Source of the DNA: Strigops habroptila
Lineage: Eukaryota > Chordata > Aves > Psittaciformes > Psittacidae
Assembly: GCF_004027225.2 (NCBI RefSeq)
Contig: NC_044288.2
Coordinates: forward strand, 24,128,744 to 24,192,743
DNA: 64,000 nt
Direction: 5' to 3'
The notes under the pieces: model-generated
Databases searched by the model: none
What the model was told of the DNA's origin: nothing
The model's input: the letters and a program-made list of their open reading frames with translations, nothing else
In this document: positions 13,601 through 28,129 of the stretch, in pieces
Layout of the letters: each line of letters starts with the position of its first letter
How positions within the stretch are numbered: the stretch's first letter is position 1
Program-made: the position numbers and the translations under genes

Positions 13601-15490
13601 GCAACATTGGTCTTGGTGTGGTAGCTGAAGTATGGGTAGAGAATTAAATTAATGACATCCTCTGGTACTATTACAGCTGTGCAGCTGCTCAGTCACTGCA
13701 CAAACCTTCCTTACTGCTTTCCAGCACAACTGATCATGCATCTGAGCCTCATTTGTTGTAGTTTCAGCTTCCTCCCTACAAATTATTTGTGAGGGCATAC
13801 ATACTATAGTAACTGCAGCTCATCTAGGTGAGTCCAAATTAACACAGGCACTACTAGGCGTGTATTTGAAAGCAGTCCCCAGGTGTTTGGCATTCCACAT
13901 TGCTAAGTGTTGGAACTAGCTACTTCAGAGATAGCTAGAAAAGTCTGCACAAATTGCAGCATGTAATACCTCTTGTCTCCCCTATGGAAACAGCTTGATC
14001 CAAACCAATTGCCTCCAAAGAAGAGCAATATGAAATACATTTCCAGGCAAGACACTGGAAAGGCAGCGCAGGTCTCAACCTGCCTTTCCACTGAAGAGAT
14101 GCCCAGCCTAACTGGAAGTGCGGGTACCAATGGCACTGCAAGTACAGGACATGTCCTGCACAGCTCATGCTGGTGGGGCATGATGTCAGAGTACCTGGCC
14201 AATCATTGGCTTAAACATAGATTTATTTTGTGACTTTGGTCATTTAAGTCACATACTTTCTTAGTTCATCATTTGCAAACTTAGATTGTATTGTATAGGA
14301 ATGCTGAGAGGATAAAATTACTTAATGATTCAGAGATACTCAACTGGAGTGGTGGTGCAGTGGCCATCTAGTTAGCAATTAAAAGATAGATGAAGCAGGG
14401 TCTTTCCAGCAATTTCCAATTCATACCTTTTGCTTACTTTACTTACTTACTTTAAACTTTAGAAAAGCTCCAGTCAATGACCTTATAAGAGCTACTGTTT
14501 CAGACTACAGTCGTTAAGTAACAAATGCTGTTACACATTTCCTCTTTTCTTTCCTTACCTGATGTTTCTGACTAATGCACCATCAAATACCAAGATATCT
14601 AGAATGAAGCACCTGCTTAATTCAGCCACAGATTCAGTGTTCTCATTGTCCTTATCAAGACAGTCATTGAAAGCATCTCAGAGAATACTGGCATTTTTTT
14701 TCTTTCTCTTTTTTTCCCCCCTTTCTGGATCATTGTTGTTAAAATAGCCCAGCACTCACATTTCCCCTGCATTTTAAAAATTCTGAGTGAATTCCTTGGT
14801 GCATTTGACAAGGCTGGAAAAACAAAGTGGTTTTAAACTTACTTTCTTTTTATTTCATATTGCACTGCAGACATAATGCACTCTTTTCTCGAGGGTCAGA
14901 ATGTATTGCACCCTTATGTATTCAGTTCAACTGTCTTTTGCTTGTCTTTGGTGTCTAACAAGCAACTCACTTCATACGCAGGGTTAGAGACAACATACTG
15001 GTCAGTCAAGGCATCCAAAATGAAACTTAGGTCAGGAATGTCTTAGCTGGAACGCTGGTTTGGATTTCACCTTTCAATAGCTACATCATTTCTTCATAGG
15101 CCCTCATTCCTGTGCTCCTAGGACAAAAGCACTACCTACCTACTGCAATAAACTAACAAGTACCATCTTTTAATGTCATCTTTTAATGTCTGCATCTGTC
15201 AATGCAGAAAGCAGCTTATTTGATGTTGATGCTTGGAGGACAGTTGTTTGCTCGGGTAAAAAAAAGAAGTAAAATTTAAATAAATAAATAAATGAACAAA
15301 CACCAACAAAACAACAAACCCAAAACAACTTTTAAAAAAAGCCGGTGAGTAGTGATTGAGGTTCCAGTGAGCAGCAGAAATGCAAACACAGTGCAGTTCT
15401 CACTCTGTGGAACGAGCCATTGTGTGCACAGATAACTGCTTTTGTTTTGGAGGAGATTATGATTATGCTTCTCTAAGGCATTATTACCTA
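7669..15490. other. Intergenic DNA, no supportable gene
   Basis: Several frames of 60-128 codons are present, for example plus 8,661-9,047, but it begins at GTG rather than ATG, and none has domains or flanking splice signals. A run of AAAT units lies at about 15,277-15,296 and a short tandem ATCTTTTAATGTC duplication at about 15,165-15,190. Nothing else stands out. Confidence 0.6.
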
Positions 15491-15617
15491 TCACAGAATC
15501 ATATAAGCATTCAGATTGGAAAAGACTTAAGATCATCGAGTCCAACTGCTAACCTAACACTACCAAGTCCACCACTATACCACACCCCTAAGCACCACAT
15601 CTACATGTCTTTTAAGT
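15491..15617 (-). mobile_element. CR1 LINE 3' tail fragment
   Basis: It starts with CACAGAATCATATAAGCATT and continues GATTGGAAAAGACTTAAG, ATCATCGAGTCCAACTGC, then ACCAAGTCCACCACTATACC and ends near CACATCTACATGTCTTTTAA. These are the landmark phrases of an avian CR1 tail in reverse complement. The subfamily differs from the copy at 7.5 kb, which has CTAGTTCCAACCCCC instead of CGAGTCCAACTGC. One octamer copy has mutated, which fits an older insertion. Confidence 0.9.
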
Positions 15618-18600
15618 CTATTTTATAACTACAGAGTAAGGCTGTGTTTTCACTGAGGAAATAAAGATTTCTGGATGGAATCGGCTATGTTTAATCAGTC
15701 AGGTATCCAATATGTTTATACATTACAGTTAAATATTTGTTATGTTTTGTGCAGGAAAGAAATGTGAATGTGAAGATTCTTTTGCTTGGTTTGAGAATGA
15801 AGTTTTGGAAAAAAACTAGCTGAGCAAATATCATGACTATCTATGGAGCAGAAAAAAATAGTAATTTCCAGGATACTTAGGCACATCTCGGTATACAGTG
15901 TCACACAGAACTATGACTTTCTTCTTTCTGAATTCATAAAGACTTGACATTTCACTGCAAAGAAAGGTCTGTTCATAGATTGATTTTAAAGGAAATAGCC
16001 TTGAGGTTGCCCTAATCCTGCCAGGGAGATTCAGTACAGTAAGTCTCTGATTCACACCACTTGATAGGATAGCAGCTTAGACACCTGGTTCAGAAGGTGG
16101 AATCAGCGGAAGCTATGGTCTTTAGTGGGCTTATGGGTCAGGTCCTCAGCTACTCTAAATAGATGAGCTTCAGTGCTTTACCTGCAAATACAACCCTTCT
16201 TGCCCTGGTTAAGACACTGCATGTTTATGAGGCAGGTAAATCTAAGAGCTCGTTTCCTCCAACATTTCATTTCTTCATACTGCTGTTTTTCTCAGAAAGC
16301 TTTTTATCATTTCTCACATGAAATGCTGGATTGAATCTGTCTCTCTGAGATGTCTCATTTCCTTAATGCCCATAGTTAACTGAAATATTAAATATATAAA
16401 GTGCAAGTCTCTTATTATTTACTGCCTAATCTAACATCATTACCATAATTAACACAACTGCTTTTTTCAGTCTGTTACAGCTCAGCTTTTCCTGAAGGCA
16501 GGTTCATTATCTGCAGCTCAGCTTTTATCTATCAGTGAAAGGATTATTGAAATTGCTACCATTAAAGTTCATCAAGACATGCACCTCAACACTTACCTTA
16601 ATACTACTGATTTCTCCACTGATTGTCTAGGTGACCAGTTTTGTGGCTCATTAGAAAGACCAGGTCTTAATTAAAACAACTTAAATACAGCCATAAAAAA
16701 AAATGCAATTTACTTATAGTACAAAAAAGAAGAACAAAAGAGCACACACAGACATTTTTAAGCCAGCCAAGTGGGGCACTAATATGAGATTTACAGTACA
16801 ATTTTCTCACTGACTGTATTCAAGTCCACCTTGACATCCATTATGGCCTTGCCTTCATGGCAATAGGCATGGAATACCTTGGCTGTGCCTCCTTCTAGGC
16901 TTCCAAGATAAACACAATTCAAAGCATGAAGTTTGTAGGGCTTGTCCTCCAAAGCAGAGTAACTATGAAGACACATTTCGTATCACTAGTGAGGACAGCA
17001 CAATGCCTCTACACCCACAGCCACTGCTTCATCTTACTCTCAAGTAACCTACCTGGAACACCCTTGCAGATATCAATACACAACCTGGCAGCTTTTATCC
17101 TTCAGGAGAAATAAAATCCACTTAAACTCCTCTTTTTGGTTGATAACGTGTATCACAGAGTGAACTCATAAAAGTAGTGCTATTTTATTTAAATATCATG
17201 TCTCGATTATGGTAGCAGCAATATAAACTTTACTGAACGTTTTATTGTTACATAGCATTCCCTGCCATAAAGGCATCTCAGTTACTCTTTACTCTCCTGG
17301 AAAGAATTACTTCCTTGTAATATCAGTCTGGCAATAAGCATATCTGAGTATGCCATTTTCCTTAATATAAGGAAGTCCTTTTTATGTCTCACTACATGTT
17401 TTCTCCTTTATAAATAGGAGGAACCACCCAGAGGCCAGGGCAATGCAATACACTGTAGTGCAAAAAGGAATAGGAAAAGGGATAAAAACAAAGAGGAAAA
17501 AAAATTTAAACCTATTTCATTACAGACATTAAATTCTTTTATCATCCAAACAAGTACAGCATAAACACTAGCAGCTCCCTGTCATCACACCTCAGCTCTC
17601 CTTTCCATGAAGCCCATCAGAAAGCAACTCATTTCCTAAGACTCTTCTACACTTGCATTTCCTGCTGAAAGCAGTACAGAGTAACATACTGAAGGGATGA
17701 GGATTGATTCACTGCATTACCACTGTCCCTATGCATCTCCAGGACTTTCTGGTTTGTTGACCACAAACATGCACTTCTTGCAATCAACTCACCATGCTTC
17801 CCACCACTAAACCTTTTGAGCCTTCTCTTTCAAACCTGAATCCTGGCAATCAGATATTCAGACAGGATCAACCCAGGCACCAACATCAGCATTCAGACTT
17901 TCAAAAAAATTCATCACCATGCTAACATTTAGGGCCTTTATTTGTCTGCCCACTTTCAAATCTGTCCTTACAAATTAGTTCTTATTAGAAGTCAATCCAG
18001 AAGCAGAAAGTTCAAGTAGGGTCTCTGAGATCTGGATATCTGGTTTCCATTTTTAAGAGTAAACCCCATTAAAATATTCTACCCTTACTTTCTTCTCCTG
18101 TTTAGTGAGTTTGTGGTATGCCAGGAATGCTTTCTGTTCATTTAATACCATTCATTTCTGTATGTAGACTACATTTCTTTCCCCTACCACATTGACACTA
18201 AAACATATTGGCAAGCTAACATCAGTGCAGAGCAGAATCTTTCCATGGCAAATGTGCTGGTTTTCTGCTACAAATGATCAATTTGCGTGGCAGTCACTCT
18301 GTTGGTCCACCTAGAATTATGGTGCAAAGGCTGTTCGTTTCTGGAACTGAAAGAATTTTGTTAAGCACTGTAAAGATCAGCAACTCTCCTGACTCTTCTC
18401 CAAGGCAATTCTCCTGTCTTGACTGCTGGAGTAGCCAAAACCCTATCACCTTTTTTGGAAGGTCAGAAATGTGCATCTTTGATAAAACTCACACATGCAA
18501 AGCTGGATTTGACAGATTTTACCATAAATTACATTAACTCTGTTACATTTATATAGAGTCCTTTATGCTAGCTGAAAATTATTTGATTGATCCTTTTACA

Positions 18601-21600
18601 CTGTAAACAACCAAAACACTAGCTCTCACAATTCCACCACTTATATCAACTCTCATCAAGGATCTACTCAGCAACAGCTGTTCAAACATTTGTTAAATCC
18701 CTTCACAGCAAATAACAACATGGTGCAGCATGCCTGTTCCTCATATCAAGTTCACCATAACAATATTAAACATGCACTGAAAAACACACGCTGTATGTAC
18801 AAGTATTCACAAAAAAGTATTTCATCTTGATGAACAACATCCTGCAAGTCTCAGAGGATACCGGAAAGTTCCATAGGTAAGTAGTGTCTAAAGGGCTATG
18901 AGAGATGAATAGATTCATTCAGCCTGAAACCTAATTCTTAAGAATGTGCACACAGGAGTCCAAACAATTTGACTTTACACTTTGGAATCCAAAAGCTGGG
19001 CCTGATTCTGTATCTGTTAATTTATTTTGTATATATTGTAGCAGAACCCACTGTCCATTAAAAATACCAGGATCCTGTTACAGACGCTCGGCAAACAGTG
19101 AGAAGAATGCCCAGCTCCAACACGTTAATGTGAGAAAACAGAGACATGAAGTGACTTGCTGAAGGAAAATCATTGATGAAGTCAGAAACAAAATTCAAAT
19201 TTTCTGACTTTTCTGTTAATGCCCAAGCCCCTGGACCCTTCTGGCTTCCCAAATGAGTCCTGATCTCCTAGAATCTCTTAGTATTGCATCCCCGAGGCTT
19301 AGACAACCAAATCTGAAAACAGTGTCTTCATTACTGAGCTCTGAGTAAGGAAATCTTTCTTTCCCTGTACCTCTGCATTTCCTACAGGGAGCTTAGCAAG
19401 AACTTTATTAATTAAACAAGAAAAGAGATCATCATCTTAACTTGCTGATGGCTCTTCCTTTGCTCCTGCTTCAGGACTCCAGAGCCCTATTATACCTCCT
19501 GGAATTTGCCAAGAGTGATGTAATCAGCAGCCAACCCCACTCAAAGCTGAGGCTGCAAAAACACATTGTTCCTTCTAGACACGGTTTTTAGATAGGCTCC
19601 TGCTTGGCAAAATGTCAGGAACCATGTCACAATTTTACACAGAGGTGAAAGGTAAAGAACCCACATGGCCCATTTTCTTGCAAAGCTGTGTTCAGCCTCA
19701 TTGATAAAGCCCTAATGCAGCCTGCTACTGATATAAGGAAAAAGTATAGATGCCTTCACTCATCATCCCAGCTGCTGCATGGGAGCTGTAGCTCCTTTCT
19801 CAGAACTGCTATGAGTACCCACTTGGCATCTTTGGAGAGTCCATCCTTACTTGTTTCCCCCTTTGGAAAATTCTGTCTTCTCCTTATACCCTTACTATCA
19901 AATGAAAGAGATTTCCAAAGCTTTCCATCCATCTGTTTTCCTCTCTGAGAAAAGCACGATCCACTGTATTTATAAATTTTAACACTGCAATATATACCCT
20001 ATACAAAGCTGCATTTACTACTTGCATAAAACGTGGCACTCCTTTCATCAGTGGCACTCCTTCAGCTATTCTGGCTTACAACCATGAAACAGCACTGTCA
20101 CTTAGGCAGTAATAAAATAATAAGCACCCCCTGTAAACCAAGAAACGAAATTTGCACAATTCACCTAACCCCTCCTCTCAAAAAACCCTGTAACTGGCAT
20201 GGAATCAGCAGGCAGTTGTTTTCTTTTAGTATGATGCACAGTGACATAAAACATCTCATGTTAGTATTGGTGCAGACATGATAATGTGTGCCTTGTGCTC
20301 TATGCATTCTCGCATGACATTCAAAGGGTATAGAAACCAAAAGTAGCAACAAAAAGTATTGCTAATATTTTCCTTTTTATACAGCATTTGCAAAAAAGCA
20401 CATATTTTTCTAGACAACTTTTTTCCCATTATAGTGTTCCAATTCATAGGATCCATCTTACCTTTTTTGGACATCTCACTATTAAGAGAGGTTGCTCCGT
20501 AGATCAAGGGGTGGAGGAACAAGCCCACTGAGACATTATAAAAATGTATGAAAATGAATACATAGCAATTTTAGAGAGCAATATCTTAAGTTTTTTAAAC
20601 ACTGACTTGGACAATACAAATATCACACATTTATAAATAAAGGTTGCTCTTTTATAAGACCAGACCATAATAAAGGAGCTTCTACAGCTTGTGGTCCTTC
20701 AAAGAACCCACACAGAACATACAGCTAGAAAACTAGGCCTCACTGGACTGCAAGATTACCCAGGACTTGCTTGCAAAAATATAGAGTGCTAACTTCAGTC
20801 TAAAAGGATGAACCCCCACTCCAAGCAGTTTGAACAAAAAGCTTTGTTATGAGCTTGTCTTATGCTAGTTAGGCACCAGCAAACTCAATAAACTGATGTA
20901 AGGAATATTCCCTTGGGTCAGAATGAAGATTTAGGATTAAGTTTTGACCTTTGCTGCTCAATCTCAGGGAAATGCTAAATGATGTATAATGACCAGTCCT
21001 GCAGCTAGTGAGGCCCAATGAAAAATGTTGCTGATTCCAGTGGGTTTAGGATGCAACCACCAAGCTCTGTATTTCAGTGCATTATCAGTCTAGGGGAAAA
21101 AAAAAAAGTTGCAGATCTTTAAGTAACAGATTATGTTGAATCCTAACACACTATTAATGCAGCAGCCCCAAACCTAAAAATTACATGGGCGAGGAAAGTT
21201 TTCAGCAGCTTTATCAGGATTTTGAATTCCAGTGAAGGACAAAGTAGTTAAAGTGCTACTGGACAAATGGACAATAGCAAACCACACTTGTCTGAAAGTT
21301 ACTTTCTCAACATTAAACAGCTCTTTAACCTTGCTGATTGGTACCTCTTGCTCTCAAAATCTACAGGAATAGCAGATGACACGAAAAGCACCCAGAACAG
21401 ACTTGACTCAGGGAAGATGAGGAAGCCCAAGAACCCAGCCTAGCTGTTAACTTGGGTCCAATTTGGCTTCTGCAGTTTCAAATAGAATTTATAAACTAAC
21501 AAAAACCCTAAAATCAAAAGGAGCTCAAGACTAGATGTTCTATATCAGGTTTTACTTATCGTATGCTGTGTCTCTGGCTGCTCTACCACACCCACCTAGA

Positions 21601-24600
21601 TTGTCAAAGTGCTGATGTCACAGAACCTCAGAGATTTTTTTATGCCTTTCTCATAAAAAGACAATTTCTTAAAACCCGTGAGGTTGAATCATGTTTAAAG
21701 ATAAACAGTGAAAGTATAAAGGAAAGCACCAACCTCACTAAGCCAGTGTTATTCTCACAGATATCTGTACTGTGTTTACAGACATGATATCGGAAAGTTC
21801 TTAGCAAAGCTTGCTGGCACTTTCACGAGAAAAGCAGTTGTACCCGTTCTGCATCCTACAACCATATTTAGTGAGCCAAATGCCACAGCAGTTCCTTTCA
21901 TTATTTTACTTAGTCTAATTAGGTATACCTGTGCTGGCTTTTCCCATCATAATGTTCTATCCTTGAGCTGAAGAATTCAGCACATTGTTCAGCACTCCCT
22001 GCATAAAATCATTACTGTCTCAGCTTGTACGAAAAGCTACTGTTCTTGCAAAAGCTTTCTGACCAAAGCACAGTGTTTCCAAAGCACAGGATCCTGAAAA
22101 ATAGACAGCACAACTACCATCCACAAATGCAGAAATCAGATATGATACTGCCAACTGGGGATTGAAATGCACTCATTCCCTGACAGATGGACACAAGGAA
22201 TTAGAAGCATTGCGTTAATTAAGAGTATTTCAAGAAGTAGATATGCTAAACTAGGAGCTCTGTTTAGAACAAAACCCCTCAGAGAAACAGGGGTTGTGAA
22301 GATATTAGTGAAAGACAGTGTGTCAGCAAAGGAAAGCTTTCCCAAGCAGGTTTGTGGGAATAACTTACTGAAAGTCTGAATGTATTGCATTTGGTTTGTG
22401 CTCTGAAAAGGGGGATATTCATGTAATAGTATTTTTTGTGTTGAAAGGGCTACACAAATCAAGTAACTGCTCCTTTGTTTTGCTGAGCTAGTGCTTTACA
22501 CTCACCCTCCAACACTTTTAAGTCTAATCTAACAGTTAATAAGAATAAGAGAGCATTTAGGTTTTGCTTCAGTGGGTTTTTTTGGGTTTTTTTCTATGTC
22601 GTGTCTCTACTAAGGTGTGGTAAGTACAGAACTCCTCCTCTTGAGGAGTACTCCAGGATACCTGCTCATGAGAACGGAGCCTGATATCAAAGAAAAAATT
22701 AATCTTTTAATTGGCATGTTTTTTAAACTAGCAGTGAATGGATTAATTTGTTCCGTTCAGAACTATCTTTAACCTAAAAGCATATTTCAAATTTTGTCCA
22801 CAAAAATTTAGCCTATCTCAATAGATTATGTACTGTTACAGTTTTCATTTGAAGTCCAAAAAACAAAAAAGGCTTTGAAAGGTATTCTGTTTTTACCAGC
22901 TGCTATGGGTTTTAAATGCTTCAGGTATCTGAACTCCTAATTTGGCAAATTAGTTACAGCCTTAGTTCAGCAAACGAAGATGCAGTTACAGCACAGGGCT
23001 GGCTTGATTTAGACATATAAAAGTGAAGGATTCATTTGGCTATAAGGATAAAGGAATAGTCTTTTTATTGAAATAATCAGGTTTGTACCTGTAGTTAGTG
23101 TTCCTATGGATGCTATTTAATCCATTGTTGAGTTTTAATAATTTTGTAATTTCAGTGCTTTCGTAACTACAAATATTTAAGGAAACTGGGGAGATGAGGT
23201 TTGGAGTAGGAGGGCAGATTGCTTATTGGACTTAAATGTGTAGGTGGGAAGACATAAACAAGCCAAAAAAGGGCTTTCAACACATAAGTTCTATTTGTTG
23301 ATGTGTTTTCCCTTTTATAACCTTCTGTTTATGGTATTTTCCCTAGTAGAAAGTCACAGCATTATTCAAGTATCAAATTTAGTTTTAAAATTCTGTTTCT
23401 AGGACTGGATTCCAACACGAACACATTACAGAGACTTCCAACACAATTGTTACAAATAGCACTGGAGGGAAACTGTATAGACGTGGGTATTTTTAGCATT
23501 TAGGCTATTGTCTCTCACTGGAATTCACTGTGACTAAATCCTTTTGAACTGTCTTGAAATTATAAACCACAGAATACAGTATTTATCTATTAAAATAAAA
23601 AAAGACTAGATATGACCCCTTTTAAGATGACAGTGCCATCTGTGACCACTTACAGTTTGTTATAGAGCTCTTTATTCAGTTTACAGTGTGTATTTTGTGT
23701 GTATACATAGCATAAGAAGTAGATCCCATGAGTGATACAAGTTTGTTTCTGAGGACTAAGGGAATGTGATACTCGAAGTTCTCTACGAACTGTCTGAAAA
23801 GGTTTTCTGAGGGGATTATGAAAGCCTGGGGGAGGAAGCTAAACAGAGACATCTGTAAATGCAGTTTGGGTGTCAGCAAAGACCAAGTCTATGCTTCAAG
23901 ATCTCTATCTATTTAGAAGCTTTATTTCTCAACCTCTAGTTTGCATGTCTTTGTCAACCTTTATTCAAACTATATGCAAATACTAAATGTGTTACTGTTA
24001 GGGGTAATATGAGATGATTTCTTATTCATTTAATCAGATTAATCTGTTAATTCCAGAAGACTGTCACTTTGAATTATATCAATGTTTGCATTACCAGTAA
24101 CTGGGAGTCAGCTAAGCATGTAGTTGGTTCATCCTTATGAAGAGCTATTAGAGCGATTTTAGTATTTTGCATATTGGATATAGACTCTTTTAGGATCTCT
24201 AAGGAGACTACTGGCTTTCTACTCTTCACACTGTTAGAAACAGGATACTGAGCTAGCTGGATCATCAGTCTGAGTCAGTGCCATTTATTATACATTACGC
24301 ATGTATTTCATGTATAAAGACCATATAAGGTATTTACACTCTGTGGTGGCAGGTCTCTGCTTCACAACAAATATCTTCTGTTCTCCAAAAGAAGACTGGA
24401 GTCATATAAGTATTGTCAAGTTGCTAAGTTAGTTGAAACTATTTATAGTTGAAACTAACTTAGTTAGTCAGAACTATTTCACTAGAGGTGAATCACTGTT
24501 GCCTCTCCAAACACAGCACTTTTATGCTGGCTTAGAAGTATCTTCTACTTATTTGTTTGATAAACTCACAAAAGCGTGAAGTAGTTCTAGCCAAGATAAT

Positions 24601-27600
24601 CACATTAAAAGTACTCTCAGACCAGCAGAGGAGTGTGTACAAGGAGCTGCATAACTGTGACAAAGCTCAGAGTAACTCTGATTGCAGCATATCCACAGCC
24701 TGAGAAGATGGGCTACACCCCTGAATGCGCCACTGCACTTCCATAAACATTCATTGTGTTCTTTCAATTAACAATGTATTTTAAATTTAAAACCATGAAC
24801 ATGTATGCTTGGAACATTCAATTTGGGAAATTGGGAAAGTGTGCTCATCTCCCATGGCTTCTTTTTTTCTACGCTCTTCCTTAATAAGGGCTCAATGTTT
24901 CACAGCCACTGAAGAATTCAAAGAATGCCATTAACCAAGATACCACCCTGCTAATTAAAACTAAGTACTTGTTCTGAAAGAATTCCATTGCAAATCTCAT
25001 GTCTTACACATAGGAACTCCTTTTTAAAGCCATAATATTAAAGCTTTCTGTTTTTCAGGTGATGCCTTGGCCTTTCTTTTCCCATTGCATTCTTTGTTCA
25101 ATAATTACTTCGTCATAGTCATGAGACTGGAGGTCTTCTGTATTATTATTATTTCGTAACTTATAAGCCCCAGTTTTCAAGTTGTGGTCTCAAGAGTTTG
25201 TTCTCTGCTTGCTGGGTTGCTTTTGGAGCGTGGCTATACCTGTCTTTATCATAGTGGAGCGAAAAGGAGATGGGAAAAAAGGATTAACATTGCAGGGGAT
25301 GAATTAGATTTCTGGAACTTACATTCACTTGGGGCAAAAAAGATGTGTTACTGGCTGAAAAAAGAGGAAAAGCCATCAAGAGTAGTCCCCTAACACTCAC
25401 ATTCTTGAAATTTACATATATTCTGTAATTTTCTGTTTTTCTGAACAGACAGATGAAAACTGAAGCCCATATTTGTTTACTGTGAGTTGTCATACATAAA
25501 GACTGAACTGGAAGTCTGCTTAGCACCCCAGGACCGGCAGGAAGTCTAAGACGTCTTTTGGCTACAGTGAAAATGCTGCCACATTCGCCCTGAGAAAGAA
25601 ACACCTACATGTAAAATTTCAGGAATCCTGTCTCCTTGCTTCAAACATCTAAGCCATGCTTCATTGTTAACATTAGGAAGAAAAGCTTACATGTCACAAA
25701 ACCACATTACCTTGAATGCAGGAGAACCAAACAGCTAAGAAGTTGAGTACAACCCGCTCAGAAGCAGCTGCTTTTCTCACAGTCTACTGTCTACAGACAG
25801 ATATAGCTGTAAGCAGTAAAATTAAAGATCAAGTGAATGTCTTGCATTGAGTTTTGCCATGTACCTCTGTGCTTTTGAACAACAGTGTCTTCTTAGCTCC
25901 ATAATAGTTCTTCAAAATACTATTTAATTACTTTTACTACTACACCTAAAGGAAGGGAGCTCACCACCCTCAGCAGCTGTAGCTCAGTTTGTAATTAAAA
26001 AACCCTACTTCACAGCAGCTGTGAACATGCATAGCTTGCTCCTTCCTGTATTCATTATGGAAGCTGCATTAAATCCCAATCTCTGAAAGCAAGGAGGTTG
26101 ATAGAACAGGTAGGTATGACTTGACATATGTAAAACATTTTCATGTCACTTCCTTCATATCCTCACACAAATCAGTTTAAATCGCCATTGCAGTACTGCA
26201 GTCATTAATCTCTATTTACATGAAACAAATGTAGCCTACGGAATTGTTTTGATGTGTGTATCACTGGGTTTTGGCAGAATACACAAATTTTATGCCTATC
26301 CGAATATAAATGATAGCCTATAAAGAGAAATAAAAGTGAATATTTGAATTTTTCAGTTCGGTGGATTGCCACAGAAGTTCCAGCTCTCAAGGCTTTTCCA
26401 AGCTTTTTTAGCTTTTAGACTTTATAGAAGGAAAATAGTTTGTGAAATAACTAAGCCTGGAGCTCAGAAACTGCATCTTAATTCAAAAACGTTTGAAATA
26501 TTTCATTTAACCGTTTCTGAAATGAGATAAAGCAGACTTCCAGGTCTGCAACATCTTGTCCTAATCTGAAATGCAAAGTCTTAAAAAAGCTTAATGTAAT
26601 TTAAGGATTTTTTCTTTTTTTTTTTTCTTTTAGTCCACAGAATCATCCTTCCAGAGTCTCAGAGACCGGCCCTGGCAACAAACAATAAGGCTGAAATACT
26701 TCATTCATGTTAGATACCATATCTCAGGGCAGCTTAAGACACAGAGGAACACACTGCTACTTGCTGCTCATTGACAGAGTAGAAAATAGTTTGCAGCACT
26801 GCCCTTATACACACACTGACACGATCCTTCCTATACTACAAATTGCTTTACATTGTGGTAACATGCAATTTCAAAATATGTCAGTTTGGTTTCCTGCATC
26901 AAAATTAAAAATGTCTAGTGTACTGTACTAAACTTTATGCCTTTCTAGTAGGTATATTAAACTCTAATTGTATAGCTGAGATAATGACTCTTACTTGCAT
27001 GCTAGCAATTAATGTTGAAACAGTCAAACTATACAAAAGAGGGGAATTTGGTTTCAGATTCTTCTTCCCATAGTTATGAATTACAGGACTCTCTCTTCTA
27101 GTCTTACCCTTACCACAGTGCTGTAGGTGACACTGGTGTAAAATATGAGGAATTGGGGGTGGGTGGGTAATTTTTCGTTTTGTTTTGTTTCAGGGCAGCA
27201 AACTTTTCTCACTAATATCTGCAGTGTACAGTGCAGTCAGTTTACCAACACTGAGTTTTCAAAATGTTGGCTTGTGCGAACTGAGACCACTGAGATTCCT
27301 ATATAACAAGGGTTCAATTATTTCTGGTTTCTCAGCTCCGAGACCTGTCTCTGCAGCCTATGAAGCTGGCTGATATCATCAAAAGATTTTCAATCTAAAT
27401 TCAAATCAGGAGCTCTGAAAAGCAGAGATAACGCAGTCGCTGCATTTTTGTTTAAGAAGAATTCAACAGCAGTAGCTGCCCCTGAACAGTGCTACTCAAC
27501 TCCACTTAAACCCCATTAAAGCCCAGGTTTTGCTCGCACTTCCTCTATAAAAGCAAACTGCGAATAATTTAAACGTTTCATTCATTTTGTAGGAACAGTG

Positions 27601-28129
27601 TAATGATAAAACAGCACAAGTCTACGGCCTAAAGTGCACAATACAGGCACAGTACAGACAGCTTGGCAGAGACTGAGATTCACATTTTGGGAGCGTGGGA
27701 GCTTTTAGTTCCCAGTGGAGGGGCTTTGTTTAAGGCAGAAGGGCAGCACCTGGAGGAAGCTTCCCCCCCCCTGTGAGTAAATACTGCAATGAAAGTGCAG
27801 CAGCAGAAAGAAGACGCAGCTCAGGGATACTCAGAGCAATCTGCCCAGTGTTGTACCACTGACCGCCCAGCTAGCAGCACAAACACCTTTTTAATTTTCC
27901 CCTCTCCAACTTGCTCTTTTCCCCCTCCAGCCAGAAACTGAACATTATTAACCAAACATTAAATAACAATGCTATTGTTTGAGGCATTCTACACAAAAGG
28001 TGTGGTTTTAGAGGTGGAGATTCCACAGGCATTACAAGGCTCACCTAAGGCCCTGGTGAAGGGTAGGGGTGTCTCTGTAGCTCAGTAGGCGCAGCTAGGC
28101 TTGATAGTTGGAGCTGGCATCGTTTCTGC
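15618..28129. other. Intergenic DNA, no supportable gene
   Basis: No exon chain, RNA gene or clear mobile element was recognised. Contents of note are an imperfect palindrome at 24,424-24,463, a strong isolated splice-donor match at about 18,877 with no convincing partner acceptor, and poly-A or poly-T tracts (for example near 21,095 and 26,613). CpG is scarce until about 28.1 kb. Confidence 0.55.
24424..24463. repeat. Inverted repeat overlapping a direct repeat
   Basis: CTAAGTTAGT at 24,424-24,433 is the exact reverse complement of ACTAACTTAG at 24,454-24,463. The 20-base loop contains most of a direct repeat of AGTTGAAACT (24,431-24,440 and 24,447-24,456). It could arise from local template switching. 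No gene or terminator function is implied. Confidence 0.8.

Noticed and set aside
18840-18885. Strong donor CCATAG|GTAAGTAG as part of an exon
   Set aside because: No convincing acceptor or open frame precedes it, and single donor matches are common by chance.
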